A stretch of 15,407 nt of DNA from DATESG01 sp964480275 (GTDB lineage Bacteria; Bacillota_I; Bacilli_A; RFN20; CAG-826), in the NCBI GenBank assembly GCA_964480275.1, contig CAYZOC010000024.1:1-15407 (forward strand), given 5' to 3'. Positions 1 to 6,499 of this stretch are shown here, piece by piece. Each line of letters starts with the position of its first letter. The first letter of the stretch is position 1. Below the pieces are notes generated by a model, which saw only the letters and a list, made by a program, of their open reading frames with translations, ran no database searches and was not told where the DNA came from. The translations under genes and the position numbers were made by a program.

Positions 1-907
1 TGTCACGATTTAAAGATAATCCAAAATTAGGATCTGATGCATTAAAGCATACATTTGTAATCATCGCTTCATCCAACCATGTAAAAGCATCCTCATAATC
101 TCTAAATCTCGCATCTTTCGATAATGAACTTAACATAAACTTCTTTTCGTGTTTTGATAATTGACTAGGAATCTCATCAAAAATACTGAGTACTTTATGT
201 TCATATCCTTTAGCATATTTTGAAATGTCATTCTTATATAATTTTAGGATGTCTCTTTTAATTCGGTCAACTTTTGTATAATCATTAGTATTTAAGAATT
301 CTATAACTGCTTGAGGCATACCACCAATTAACAAGTACTGTCTAAATAGTTTCATAATCGTTGAATGAATTTCAGCTAGAGGTTTTAAAGATTCAAAATG
401 CTTTTTTATAAGAGGAATAACATCACCTCTACCAAGCGCTATACAAAATTCTTCGAAATCAAGGGGATACATTTTGATTGCTCTTTCTTCTGAAGGTATT
501 AATATGCTTTCAACATTACGTTTGATGGATAATAAAGAACCTGTCTCGATATAATCATAACGGTTGTCATTCACTAGATGTTTTATCAGTTGTCTTGCTT
601 GAGGAAAAAGTTGCACTTCATCAAATACAATAAGTGACTGTCTTTCATAAAGTGTCGTCCCAGTGATTGATGTTAGGAAAAAGAAAAAATCATCTAAATT
701 CGATGCGTATCTTTTGAAAAGCGATTTAATTTCATCACTAGCAATACTAAAATCAATCAGTATGTATGATTTGTATTCTTTTTTTGCGAAAGCTTCAACC
801 ACTGTGCTTTTTCCAACACGTCTTGCACCTTCGATGAGTAAAGCAGTTTTACCATTTTCATTTTTCCAGGAAAGCAGTTGCTTATATATTTTACGCTCTA
901 ACTTCAT
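1..907 (-). CDS. DUF4143/AAA_14-type AAA+ ATPase, 3' part outside the window
   Basis: This gene runs leftwards from an ATG at 907 and is still open at base 1, so about 302 N-terminal residues are visible. The start follows an AGAGGTGA ribosome site (914-921) by 5-6 nt. Seen in the translation: a Walker A P-loop GARRVGKST at residues 27-35, a Walker B LIVFDEV at 92-98, an ETGS sensor-like segment at 121-124, and GGMPQAV at 195-201. The last matches the GGMPE-type motif typical of the DUF4143 ATPases found in many copies in anaerobic bacteria and archaea. Family members usually have 380-450 residues, so roughly 100 C-terminal residues are missing here. The cellular role of the family is poorly known and no substrate can be inferred. 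The gene stands alone downstream of tRNA-Ser, with a repeat-rich promoter region. I am confident in the ATPase call and less so in the subfamily. Confidence 0.85.
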   Translation of the reverse strand, partial: MKLERKIYKQLLSWKNENGKTALLIEGARRVGKSTVVEAFAKKEYKSYILIDFSIASDEIKSLFKRYASNLDDFFFFLTSITGTTLYERQSLIVFDEVQLFPQARQLIKHLVNDNRYDYIETGSLLSIKRNVESILIPSEERAIKMYPLDFEEFCIALGRGDVIPLIKKHFESLKPLAEIHSTIMKLFRQYLLIGGMPQAVIEFLNTNDYTKVDRIKRDILKLYKNDISKYAKGYEHKVLSIFDEIPSQLSKHEKKFMLSSLSKDARFRDYEDAFTWLDEAMITNVCFNASDPNFGLSLNRD

Positions 908-929
908 CAGGATCACCTCTTACAACTCT

Positions 930-959
930 ATTATACACGTTTTTTGATTTTTAAAACAA
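930..959 (-). promoter_or_regulatory. Promoter of the AAA+ ATPase gene
   Basis: Read on the minus strand, a perfect TATAAT (935-930) lies 18 bp downstream of TTGTTT (959-954). Transcription would start near 923, just before the ribosome site at 914-921. The spacer is almost exactly one copy of the CACG repeat (936-954), and a second copy lies directly upstream of the -35 element. A protein bound to the repeats would therefore block or contact RNA polymerase. The assignment rests on sequence match only. Confidence 0.55.
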
Positions 960-1013
960 TATCTTTACCACGTTTTTTGATTTTTTAATGTTTTCTTATA
1001 TCACGTTATTGAA
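936..1013. repeat. CACGTT direct repeats at 33-bp spacing
   Basis: CACGTTTTTTGATTTTTAA (936-954) and CACGTTTTTTGATTTTTTAA (969-988) are near-identical. A third, weaker copy beginning CACGTTATTGA starts at 1002. The three cores begin at 936, 969 and 1002, exactly 33 bp apart, which is close to three helical turns and places them on the same DNA face. The first copy fills the spacer of the promoter of the AAA+ ATPase gene, and the second sits just upstream of its -35 element. Phased repeats over a promoter are typical of an operator array, but the binding protein is unknown. Confidence 0.65.
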
Positions 1014-1069
1014 AATTTACTTGTAGGTATCAATATATTTACTTCGAGTTAACTACTCTCAACATTATA

Positions 1070-1129
1070 TAATCGTGTCAATTGTTAGGTAATCGTGTAA
1101 ATGATTGAATTATCGTGTGAAGTGGTAGT
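1070..1129. repeat. Three tandem 20-bp repeats with ATCGTGT core
   Basis: Three contiguous 20-bp units start at 1070, 1090 and 1110. All share T.ATCGTGT.AA in the first 12 positions and are identical at 11 of 20 positions. The next 20 bp (1130-1149) may be a decayed fourth unit, TAGTCATTT. Read on the other strand the core is ACACGAT, related to the CACG core of the repeats at 936-1013. A further copy in the opposite orientation, TCACGATTA, lies at 1166-1173. Exact two-turn spacing suggests cooperative protein binding. There is no coding potential here. Confidence 0.65.
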
Positions 1130-1224
1130 TAGTCATTTATAATATAGAAGTATATTTACTTGATTTCACGATTAATTAATAGTCTAAAATTCTGAATATT
1201 GGGAAAAAATCTCCTTTCTGCATG

Positions 1225-1254
1225 AAAAAGGCCTGATACGAATTGTATCAAACC
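1225..1254 (-). terminator. Rho-independent terminator of tRNA-Ser
   Basis: Read on the minus strand, a 10-bp stem pairs GGTTTGATAC (1254-1245) with GTATCAGGCC (1239-1230), including two G-T pairs, around the 5-nt loop AATTC. A run of five T follows (1229-1225). It begins 13 bp after the encoded CCA of the tRNA, as expected for a single-gene tRNA transcript. Confidence 0.85.
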
Positions 1255-1267
1255 TATGCATTCAATA

Positions 1268-1358
1268 TGGCGGAGAAAGAGGGATTTGAACCCTCGCGCC
1301 CTGTTACAAGCCTACGAGCTTTCCAAGCCCGCCCCTTCAGCCACTTGGGTATTTCTCC
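1268..1358 (-). tRNA. tRNA-Ser (anticodon GGA)
   Basis: The 91-nt gene folds as a class II (long variable arm) tRNA. The acceptor stem pairs GGAGAAA at the 5' end with TTTCTCC, followed by discriminator G and an encoded CCA (1270-1268). The anticodon stem CGGGC/GCTCG encloses the loop TTGGAAA, placing anticodon GGA at plus-strand positions 1322-1324, which reads serine codons UCC and UCU. The T arm is GAGGG-TTCAAAT-CCCTC. The variable arm between the anticodon and T stems is about 19 nt, as serine tRNAs require for recognition by seryl-tRNA synthetase. The gene is transcribed alone. Confidence 0.97.
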
Positions 1359-1368
1359 GTTAAAAATG

Positions 1369-1397
1369 ATTATAACAACAAAGGATGATAATGTCAT
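1369..1397 (-). promoter_or_regulatory. tRNA-Ser promoter
   Basis: On the minus strand, ATGACA (1397-1392), one mismatch from the consensus -35, is separated by 17 bp from a perfect TATAAT (1374-1369). Transcription would begin near 1362, a few bases before the mature tRNA 5' end. The strong match suits a stable-RNA gene. Confidence 0.75.
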
Positions 1398-1513
1398 TAG
1401 ATTATCAATAAAAATTTGTGCTTTTTTACGAGCCTACAATTTTTCAAAAGTAAATATTTATAAATCTTATTTAAGTGATGGGGCTAGTTTTATAAATGTG
1501 TTAACATTTAACT

Positions 1514-2446
1514 ATGGAAAAGTTATCTTTTAAAGTCACAAGTCTTGATGCTAATCAACGAATTGATAAGTATATTAAAAAGCAATTGAATCTTGCCCCA
1601 GCTAGTTTTATCTATAAATTGTTTAGACTCAAAGACATTAAAGTTAACAATCAACGAGTTCAATCAAACTATATAATTGGTCATGGTGATGAAATTAGTG
1701 TCTTTCTAACACTAGAACAAAAGAAAGATTTTTATCACGACTATACCTTTAGTCACATTGCTCTAAACTCTGACATTCTTTTTGAAGATGAAAATATTGT
1801 TGTAATCGACAAGACTAGAGGCCTACTCGTTCATGGTGATATTAATGAAAAAGACAACACACTAGCTAATCAAGTTTTAACATATTTATATGACCGTGGT
1901 GAATTTGACCCTAAGGAGCGCGGTTATATTCCTAGTCCAATTAATCGTATTGATAAAAATACTAGTGGACTAGTAGTATTCGCCAAAAAGCAACAAGTTC
2001 ATCAAGAGCTAAATTTAGCTCTTCATAATAACGATGTGTCTCGAAGATATATAGCACTAGTTCATGGGCACACACCTAAAAGTGGAACAATATCAGTTGC
2101 GCTAGAAAAAGATGCTAAACGCGGTCTTGTTTCCGCTAACCCTAAAGGTAAAGTTTCACTTACCAAGTACACACTAATAAAACAGTATCAAAATTATGCA
2201 CTAGTCGACATTGAACTTGAAACTGGACGCTCAAACCAAATTCGTGTGCACTTTGCAAACTTAAAGCACCCAATTGTTGGCGATCATAAATATGGTGTCA
2301 CTGATCAATTTTCGCAATTATTACTTCACCATAATCTTTTAAAATTTTATAATATTAAAGGAGTCTGTCACTATTTGGAAAATGTCGAATTGACTAGTCC
2401 ATTACCAAACGATTTTCGCAAAATTTTGAATGAAATCGAGGAATAA
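1514..2446 (+). CDS. RluA-family 23S rRNA pseudouridine synthase
   Basis: This enzyme isomerises specific uridines to pseudouridine, most likely in 23S rRNA. The 310-residue length fits the RluC/RluD type. An S4-like RNA-binding domain covers roughly residues 10-65. The catalytic segment NRIDKNTSGLVVFAK carries the expected catalytic aspartate at residue 147; the family usually has H in place of the first N. GRSNQIRVHFA near residue 240 matches the conserved GR.HQIR motif with N for H. The ATG at 1514 has no clear ribosome site; TATAAA at 1491-1496 could be a weak -10 giving a leader of about 11 nt. The stop lies 4 nt before the phosphohexomutase start, so the two are probably cotranscribed. 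RluC- or RluD-type target specificity cannot be decided from the sequence. Confidence 0.92.
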   Translation: MEKLSFKVTSLDANQRIDKYIKKQLNLAPASFIYKLFRLKDIKVNNQRVQSNYIIGHGDEISVFLTLEQKKDFYHDYTFSHIALNSDILFEDENIVVIDKTRGLLVHGDINEKDNTLANQVLTYLYDRGEFDPKERGYIPSPINRIDKNTSGLVVFAKKQQVHQELNLALHNNDVSRRYIALVHGHTPKSGTISVALEKDAKRGLVSANPKGKVSLTKYTLIKQYQNYALVDIELETGRSNQIRVHFANLKHPIVGDHKYGVTDQFSQLLLHHNLLKFYNIKGVCHYLENVELTSPLPNDFRKILNEIEE

Positions 2447-2450
2447 AACT

Positions 2451-4151
2451 ATGAATATTAAAGCAAATTATCAACGTTGGTTACAAGAAGATAGCCTGCC
2501 ACTCTCGCTAAGAGAAGAACTTTTAGCGATGAATGACAAACAAATTAACGATGCTTTCTTTAAAGATATAGAGTTTGGAACTGCTGGTATGCGTGGCCTT
2601 CTTGGCGCAGGTCCGGCGAAAATGAACATATATACGGTCCGCAAAGCCACAATTGCCTTTGCTAAATATTTGTTAAAGACTTTTGAGGATGCCGCAAAAC
2701 GCGGGGTTGTGATTGCCCATGATAACCGCTTTATGTCGCGGGAGTTTACACTTGATACTGCTAAAACACTTAATAATATGGGTATTAATGCTTATATTTT
2801 TGATAGTCTTCGTCCTACTCCACAACTTTCTTATGCCGTCCGTTATTTAAAGTGTGTTGGTGGTGTAATGATCACTGCTTCTCATAATCCAAAGGAGTAC
2901 AACGGATATAAAATTTATGATGAAAATGGCTCACAACTTGTTCCAACTAAACTTGCACCGATGTTAAATATTCTTGCAAGGATGGAACTAGCAATTGATG
3001 TAAAGCTTGTCGAAGCAAAAAAGTTGGGGGTCACCCACACACTATCAAAGACGATTGATGAGGCATATTTACATAGCGTTTTAGGAATTCAATTACGAAA
3101 AGAACTAGATAAAAAAGATTTTAAAATTGTTTTTTCTCCCGAACATGGTGCGGCCAGTATGTTAGGAATCGAACTTTTTTCTCGACTAAATTACGATTTT
3201 GTAGCTGTAGAAAGTCAACTAGAACCAGATCCTGCTTTTTCTCACACCAAGACACCTAATCCTGAAGAAGATGGAGCATATGAGGAAGCCATCAAACTAG
3301 CAATTAGTGAAGATGCCGATATTATACTTGTTACCGATCCTGATGCCGACCGTCTTGGCTTGGCCTATAAAAATAAAGATGGCGCTTATGCACGCTTTAC
3401 CGGTAATGAAAGCGGTGCGCTCCTCCTTGACTATATTTTATCCTTTCGCAAGGATCGAGGCTTACTGAAAAAAAATTCGGCAATATACACTACAATTGTT
3501 ACCTCCGAATTTGGTAATAAAATTGCAAAAAGTTATGGAGTTGACGTTAAGTTATTTTTAACTGGTTTCAAATATATTGGCAATCAAGTTGAACTCGACA
3601 ATCAAAGTAAACAGTCACATTTTGAATTTGGTTATGAAGAAAGTTATGGACTACTTGTTGATCCTTTTGTTCGCGACAAGGATGCACTACAAGCGATGGT
3701 TTTATATAGTGAAATGGCAAATTTTTATAAAAAAAATGGGCTAACACTTGATCAAGCATATCAAAAACTTATGGAAAAACATGGTTATTTTTATGATATC
3801 AGCCACTCTATTATGTTTCCAGGCGCTGAAGGGGCTAAAAACATGGAAAAAATGTTAACAAACCTTAGGAGGAAACCACTAGAAAGTATAAGTGAATTCA
3901 AAGTTATTACTCGTGAAGATTATTTATCACAAATTAGTATTAGTGATGGCAAAGAAAGTCAGCTATCAACTGATAAAAGTGATGTGCTAAAGTATTACTT
4001 AGATAATGGTTCTACAGTGACAATTCGTCCTAGTGGCACTGAGCCAAAGTGCAAATTTTATTATTGTGTTGTTTCAAGTAAAAGTCGGGAACATGCAATA
4101 GAGATTGCTAATCATCTGCATTCTTCGATATTAAAAATCATCGGTTACTAG
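2451..4151 (+). CDS. pgcA: Phosphoglucomutase/phosphomannomutase (PgcA-like)
   Basis: This alpha-D-phosphohexomutase interconverts hexose 1- and 6-phosphates, supplying sugar 1-phosphates for glycolipid and polysaccharide synthesis. The 566-residue length matches the long PgcA group. All four signature sites are visible: the phosphoserine loop TASHNPKEYNGY with the catalytic Ser at residue 144, the metal-binding DPDADR at 296-301, the sugar-recognition loop GYEES at 394-398, and the phosphate-binding RPSGTEPK at 526-533. I chose the ATG at 2451 because CGAGGAA (2437-2443) lies at correct spacing before it; an in-frame ATG at 2430 would add seven residues but lacks a ribosome site. It follows the pseudouridine synthase gene by 4 nt. 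Its last bases form half of a terminator hairpin and share the stop region with the convergent HAD gene. Glucose versus mannose preference is inferred from similarity. Confidence 0.92.
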   Translation: MNIKANYQRWLQEDSLPLSLREELLAMNDKQINDAFFKDIEFGTAGMRGLLGAGPAKMNIYTVRKATIAFAKYLLKTFEDAAKRGVVIAHDNRFMSREFTLDTAKTLNNMGINAYIFDSLRPTPQLSYAVRYLKCVGGVMITASHNPKEYNGYKIYDENGSQLVPTKLAPMLNILARMELAIDVKLVEAKKLGVTHTLSKTIDEAYLHSVLGIQLRKELDKKDFKIVFSPEHGAASMLGIELFSRLNYDFVAVESQLEPDPAFSHTKTPNPEEDGAYEEAIKLAISEDADIILVTDPDADRLGLAYKNKDGAYARFTGNESGALLLDYILSFRKDRGLLKKNSAIYTTIVTSEFGNKIAKSYGVDVKLFLTGFKYIGNQVELDNQSKQSHFEFGYEESYGLLVDPFVRDKDALQAMVLYSEMANFYKKNGLTLDQAYQKLMEKHGYFYDISHSIMFPGAEGAKNMEKMLTNLRRKPLESISEFKVITREDYLSQISISDGKESQLSTDKSDVLKYYLDNGSTVTIRPSGTEPKCKFYYCVVSSKSREHAIEIANHLHSSILKIIGY

Positions 4152-4161
4152 CCGATGATTT
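4135..4161. terminator. Bidirectional terminator inside two gene ends
   Basis: A perfect 10-bp stem pairs AAATCATCGG (4135-4144) with CCGATGATTT (4152-4161) around a 7-nt loop containing both stop codons. A TCTTTT run follows on the plus strand and a TTTTTAAT run on the minus strand, so it can stop transcription from both sides. The arms encode the last residues of both proteins, LKIIGY in the phosphohexomutase and LKEIIG in the HAD phosphatase. Confidence 0.8.
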
Positions 4162-4954
4162 CTTTTAGTGCTTCAACCAGTCCATCATTGTTATTGTCTT
4201 CTTTTGTGATAATCGTCGCATAACTTTTGACATCATCACTTGCGTTTTTCATCACAACACTATGAGTGGCCCAAGCTAGCATTTGGATATCGTTATCATT
4301 ATCACCACAGGCAATTGTGTTAGCCTGGTCAATATTTAGTTGACTAGCAATATATGCTAGGCCATCCTTTTTGGTTCCATAGTCTAAATACACTTCACTA
4401 TAAAAGGAATCATACCAAAATCTAAGATTGAAATGGGGATACTTGCTGATTGCGCTTTTTAATTTATCCTTAATTTCTTCGCCATTATTGATTGGTTTAA
4501 ATATTAATGTCATCGGGTCATCATCAAAGTCGAATTGATGACCATAAACTAAATTATGTCCTTCATTCCAAAAAAATTCATTTAATTCATCGTCTTTTTT
4601 TAGTAAATAAATGCATTTTTCCGTTTCAACCATAATGTTATCAAAATTTTCTAATCCCACATCATTGATTATTTTGTGAACGATATCGCGGTTGAACTTT
4701 ATTATTCTTTTGGGAAAGCATTGATGATGATAATCAATACTCATTGTCCCGTTGTAGCAAACAACTGGACAATCAATATTCAACTGTTGTTGGAAGTATA
4801 AAACCGAGCGAAGGGGACGGCCCGTCGCAATCACTATGCAATGTCCATCGCGTGCAAGTCCACTTAAATAATCACGAGTTTTCGCGGTGATAAGTTTATC
4901 ATCATGTAAAAGTGTGCCATCTAAATCGATAGCAATTAAATACTTATTATTCAT
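4148..4954 (-). CDS. Cof-type HAD-superfamily phosphatase
   Basis: This is a cytoplasmic HAD-IIB phosphatase of the Cof group, whose members hydrolyse phosphosugars, FMN or similar small phosphates; the substrate here is unknown. The 268 residues carry motif I IDLDGTLL with nucleophile Asp10 and acid/base Asp12, motif II with Thr44 in IATGRP, the conserved lysine in TKKDGL (195-196), and motif IV GDNDND at 217-222. The insert between motifs II and III is the C2 cap typical of type IIB. The ATG overlaps the trpS stop as ATGA (4951-4954), so translation is probably coupled; only a weak GGA stands in as a ribosome site. Its stop shares a CTAG palindrome with the stop of the convergent phosphohexomutase gene. 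Confidence 0.92.
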   Translation of the reverse strand: MNNKYLIAIDLDGTLLHDDKLITAKTRDYLSGLARDGHCIVIATGRPLRSVLYFQQQLNIDCPVVCYNGTMSIDYHHQCFPKRIIKFNRDIVHKIINDVGLENFDNIMVETEKCIYLLKKDDELNEFFWNEGHNLVYGHQFDFDDDPMTLIFKPINNGEEIKDKLKSAISKYPHFNLRFWYDSFYSEVYLDYGTKKDGLAYIASQLNIDQANTIACGDNDNDIQMLAWATHSVVMKNASDDVKSYATIITKEDNNNDGLVEALKEIIG

Positions 4955-5925
4955 TTAATTCCAACCGCTTTTTGCACTCTTACTAACGTCTTATTGGCAA
5001 CAACACTAGCTTTTTTTGCTCCCTCTAATAACACGCGATCAACGAGTCCGCTTTCAAGTGCGTTGTGGTAGCGGTTTTGCAAGGGAATTAATTCTTCAAC
5101 AACAGCAGTAGCAATTTCTTTTTTAAAGTCGCCATATCGATAGTCATGAAAAATCTCAACTGCTTGGTCAACTGTAACGTTTTTTAAGGCAGCATAAATT
5201 GTCAAAAGATTAGAAATACCTGGTTTATTTTCAACATCATATTTTATTTCACTGCCTGAATCAGTAACGGCACTCATAATTTTTTTCCTAATTTGTTTTT
5301 CGTCATCATCAAGGAAAATATCACCTTTTGGATCACTTTTTGACATTTTTTTGCTTGGGTCGCTTAAGGACATGATTCTTTTACCAACTTTACGTACCTT
5401 TGCGTGAGGCATCACCAAAACTTCACCAAAACGATTATTAAAACGATTGACTAGATCACGGGTTATTTCTACGTGTTGAATTTGGTCTTCACCAACTGGA
5501 ACCTCTTTGGCGTCATACAGTAAAATGTCACTTGCCATTAGAACCGGATAGGCAAAAAGACCTAAACCAATCGCATTTTGATCCATTTTTTGACTTTGAT
5601 CTTTAAATTGAGTCATTCTTGCTAGTTCACCCATATAGAGAAAATTTTGCAAAATTGCATTGAGTTCAGCGTGAGCAGAGACGCTTGATTGTTGAAATAT
5701 TACGACTTTATTCGGATCAAGACCCGCGGCTAGATAAAAGGCGGCAATACTTCTAATATTGGAACGGAGAAATTCCGGATCAATCGGTAAAGTCAGTGCA
5801 TGTAAGTCTGCAATAAACAAAAATAATTCATTTTCTTCTTGAAAATGAGTAAAAAATTTCAGTGCGCCGATGTAGTTACCTAACGTCAAACGCCCTGTTG
5901 GTTTAATTCCACTTAAATATCGCAT
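4951..5925 (-). CDS. trpS: Tryptophanyl-tRNA synthetase
   Basis: TrpRS, a class I synthetase, charges tRNA-Trp with tryptophan using ATP. The 324-residue protein shows GIKPTGRLTLGNYIGA at 6-21 (the HIGH-equivalent signature), the tryptophan-pocket segments ASDILLYDA (131-139) and GEDQIQH (145-151), and KMSKS at 193-197. I chose the ATG at 5925 because it gives the standard N-terminus MRYLSGIKPTG and follows a GAGGT ribosome site by 6 nt; an upstream extension to 6003 has neither. The gene ends in TGA, which shows that TGA is a stop codon here. A consensus promoter lies only about 20 bp upstream, leaving no room for a T-box or other leader regulation. The HAD gene follows with a 4-bp overlap. 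Confidence 0.97.
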   Translation of the reverse strand: MRYLSGIKPTGRLTLGNYIGALKFFTHFQEENELFLFIADLHALTLPIDPEFLRSNIRSIAAFYLAAGLDPNKVVIFQQSSVSAHAELNAILQNFLYMGELARMTQFKDQSQKMDQNAIGLGLFAYPVLMASDILLYDAKEVPVGEDQIQHVEITRDLVNRFNNRFGEVLVMPHAKVRKVGKRIMSLSDPSKKMSKSDPKGDIFLDDDEKQIRKKIMSAVTDSGSEIKYDVENKPGISNLLTIYAALKNVTVDQAVEIFHDYRYGDFKKEIATAVVEELIPLQNRYHNALESGLVDRVLLEGAKKASVVANKTLVRVQKAVGIK

Positions 5926-5944
5926 ATAAAACCTCGCTTGTTCA

Positions 5945-5973
5945 ATTATAAAAACAAAACCATCAACTGTCAA
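5945..5973 (-). promoter_or_regulatory. Consensus promoter of trpS
   Basis: On the minus strand a perfect TTGACA (5973-5968), 17-bp spacer and perfect TATAAT (5950-5945) precede trpS. Transcription would start near 5938, giving a leader of only about 13 nt that contains little more than the ribosome site. Confidence 0.88.
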
Positions 5974-5989
5974 TTTTATAAATTGTTTA

Positions 5990-6018
5990 TTGTTAATAAA
6001 CACGCTTTAGTGTATTCT
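5990..6018 (+). promoter_or_regulatory. Probable spx promoter
   Basis: TTGTTA (5990-5995) and TATTCT (6013-6018) are separated by 17 bp, back to back with the trpS promoter. Transcription would begin near 6025, just ahead of a strong AGGAGGT ribosome site at 6027-6033. The -10 element matches at four of six positions, so confidence is moderate. Confidence 0.45.
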
Positions 6019-6041
6019 AATACTACAGGAGGTACTAGATT

Positions 6042-6464
6042 ATGATTAAAATCTACACATCTCCGAGTTGCTCATCCTGCCGTAAAGTCAAACAATGGTT
6101 TGATGAACAAAAGATTCCTTATGAAGAACATAATATATTCGCAGCAGCTCTAAACGAAAAAGAGCTCAAGGAAATGTTATATAAATCAGAGAATGGAACG
6201 GAAGATATTATCTCAACAAGAAGTAAGATAATACGTGATAAAAAAATTGATATCAACAAGATGTCAGTCAATGAAATCATTGCCTTCATCAAGGAAAATC
6301 CGTCGGTCCTCAAGCGACCAATTATGGTTGATAGTCGGAGGATCCAAGTCGGCTACAACTCGGAAGAAATTATGACTTTCATCCCTCGCGCCCGTCGCAT
6401 TGCAGAAGAAGCATGTACAAGGGAAAATTGTCCTCATTATCCATATTGTGATCACGTCCAATAA
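6042..6464 (+). CDS. spx: Spx-family transcriptional regulator with Cys/His-rich tail
   Basis: Spx proteins bind the RNA polymerase alpha C-terminal domain and redirect transcription during thiol or oxidative stress; they share the ArsC thioredoxin-like fold. The N-terminus IYTSPSCSSCRKV carries the CXXC redox switch at Cys10 and Cys13, the normal Spx position. DSRRIQVGYN around residues 97-106 matches the conserved KRLQVGYN region, favouring Spx over a true arsenate reductase. At 140 residues it is slightly longer than the usual ~131. The extra C-terminus, CTRENCPHYPYCDH, contains three Cys and two His and is not what I expect of Spx; it could bind a metal or provide further thiols. The start follows AGGAGGT at 6027-6033. 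The gene is transcribed alone, divergent from trpS, and ends at a bidirectional terminator. Confidence 0.9.
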   Translation: MIKIYTSPSCSSCRKVKQWFDEQKIPYEEHNIFAAALNEKELKEMLYKSENGTEDIISTRSKIIRDKKIDINKMSVNEIIAFIKENPSVLKRPIMVDSRRIQVGYNSEEIMTFIPRARRIAEEACTRENCPHYPYCDHVQ

Positions 6465-6470
6465 AAAAAC

Positions 6471-6493
6471 AAACTAGTGCAATGCACTAGTTT
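6471..6493. terminator. Bidirectional terminator between spx and the CYTH gene
   Basis: A perfect 10-bp inverted repeat, AAACTAGTGC (6471-6480) and GCACTAGTTT (6484-6493), has a 3-nt loop. T-rich sequence follows on the plus strand (TTATTT) and on the minus strand (GTTTTTTTA). It starts 6 bp after the spx stop and ends 6 bp before the CYTH stop, so it serves both convergent genes. Confidence 0.88.
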
Positions 6494-6499
6494 TATTTA

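Larger units (their letters stand above)
908..1267. other. Gene-free interval between the AAA+ ATPase gene and tRNA-Ser
   Basis: No credible gene lies in this 360-bp AT-rich stretch on either strand. It holds the promoter of the AAA+ ATPase gene, the two CACG-core repeat series, the single inverted copy at 1166-1173 and the terminator downstream of tRNA-Ser. An 11-mer, TATATTTACTT, occurs at 1034-1044 and again at 1151-1161 and may be chance. Between about 1174 and 1224 I see nothing recognisable. Confidence 0.7.

Noticed and set aside
663..947. Plus-strand 94-codon open frame
   Set aside because: It is antisense to the ATPase P-loop region, has no ribosome site and shows no recognisable protein pattern.
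1034..1161. TATATTTACTT occurring twice (1034-1044 and 1151-1161)
   Set aside because: An 11-mer of this composition can recur by chance in AT-rich DNA, and it shows no phasing with the CACG repeats.
1..1358. CRISPR array reading of the repeats at 936-1129
   Set aside because: The units are short and degenerate, with 33- and 20-bp periods, no constant long repeat with unique spacers and no cas genes nearby.
1243..1533. Plus-strand 96-codon open frame
   Set aside because: It runs through the terminator and the complement of tRNA-Ser, which explains the open frame.
5926..6003. N-terminal extension of trpS by 25 residues
   Set aside because: The extension would cover the trpS promoter, lacks a ribosome site and does not match the family N-terminus.
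6119..6461. Minus-strand open frames inside spx
   Set aside because: They are out-of-frame shadows of a well-supported gene with no motif or ribosome site.
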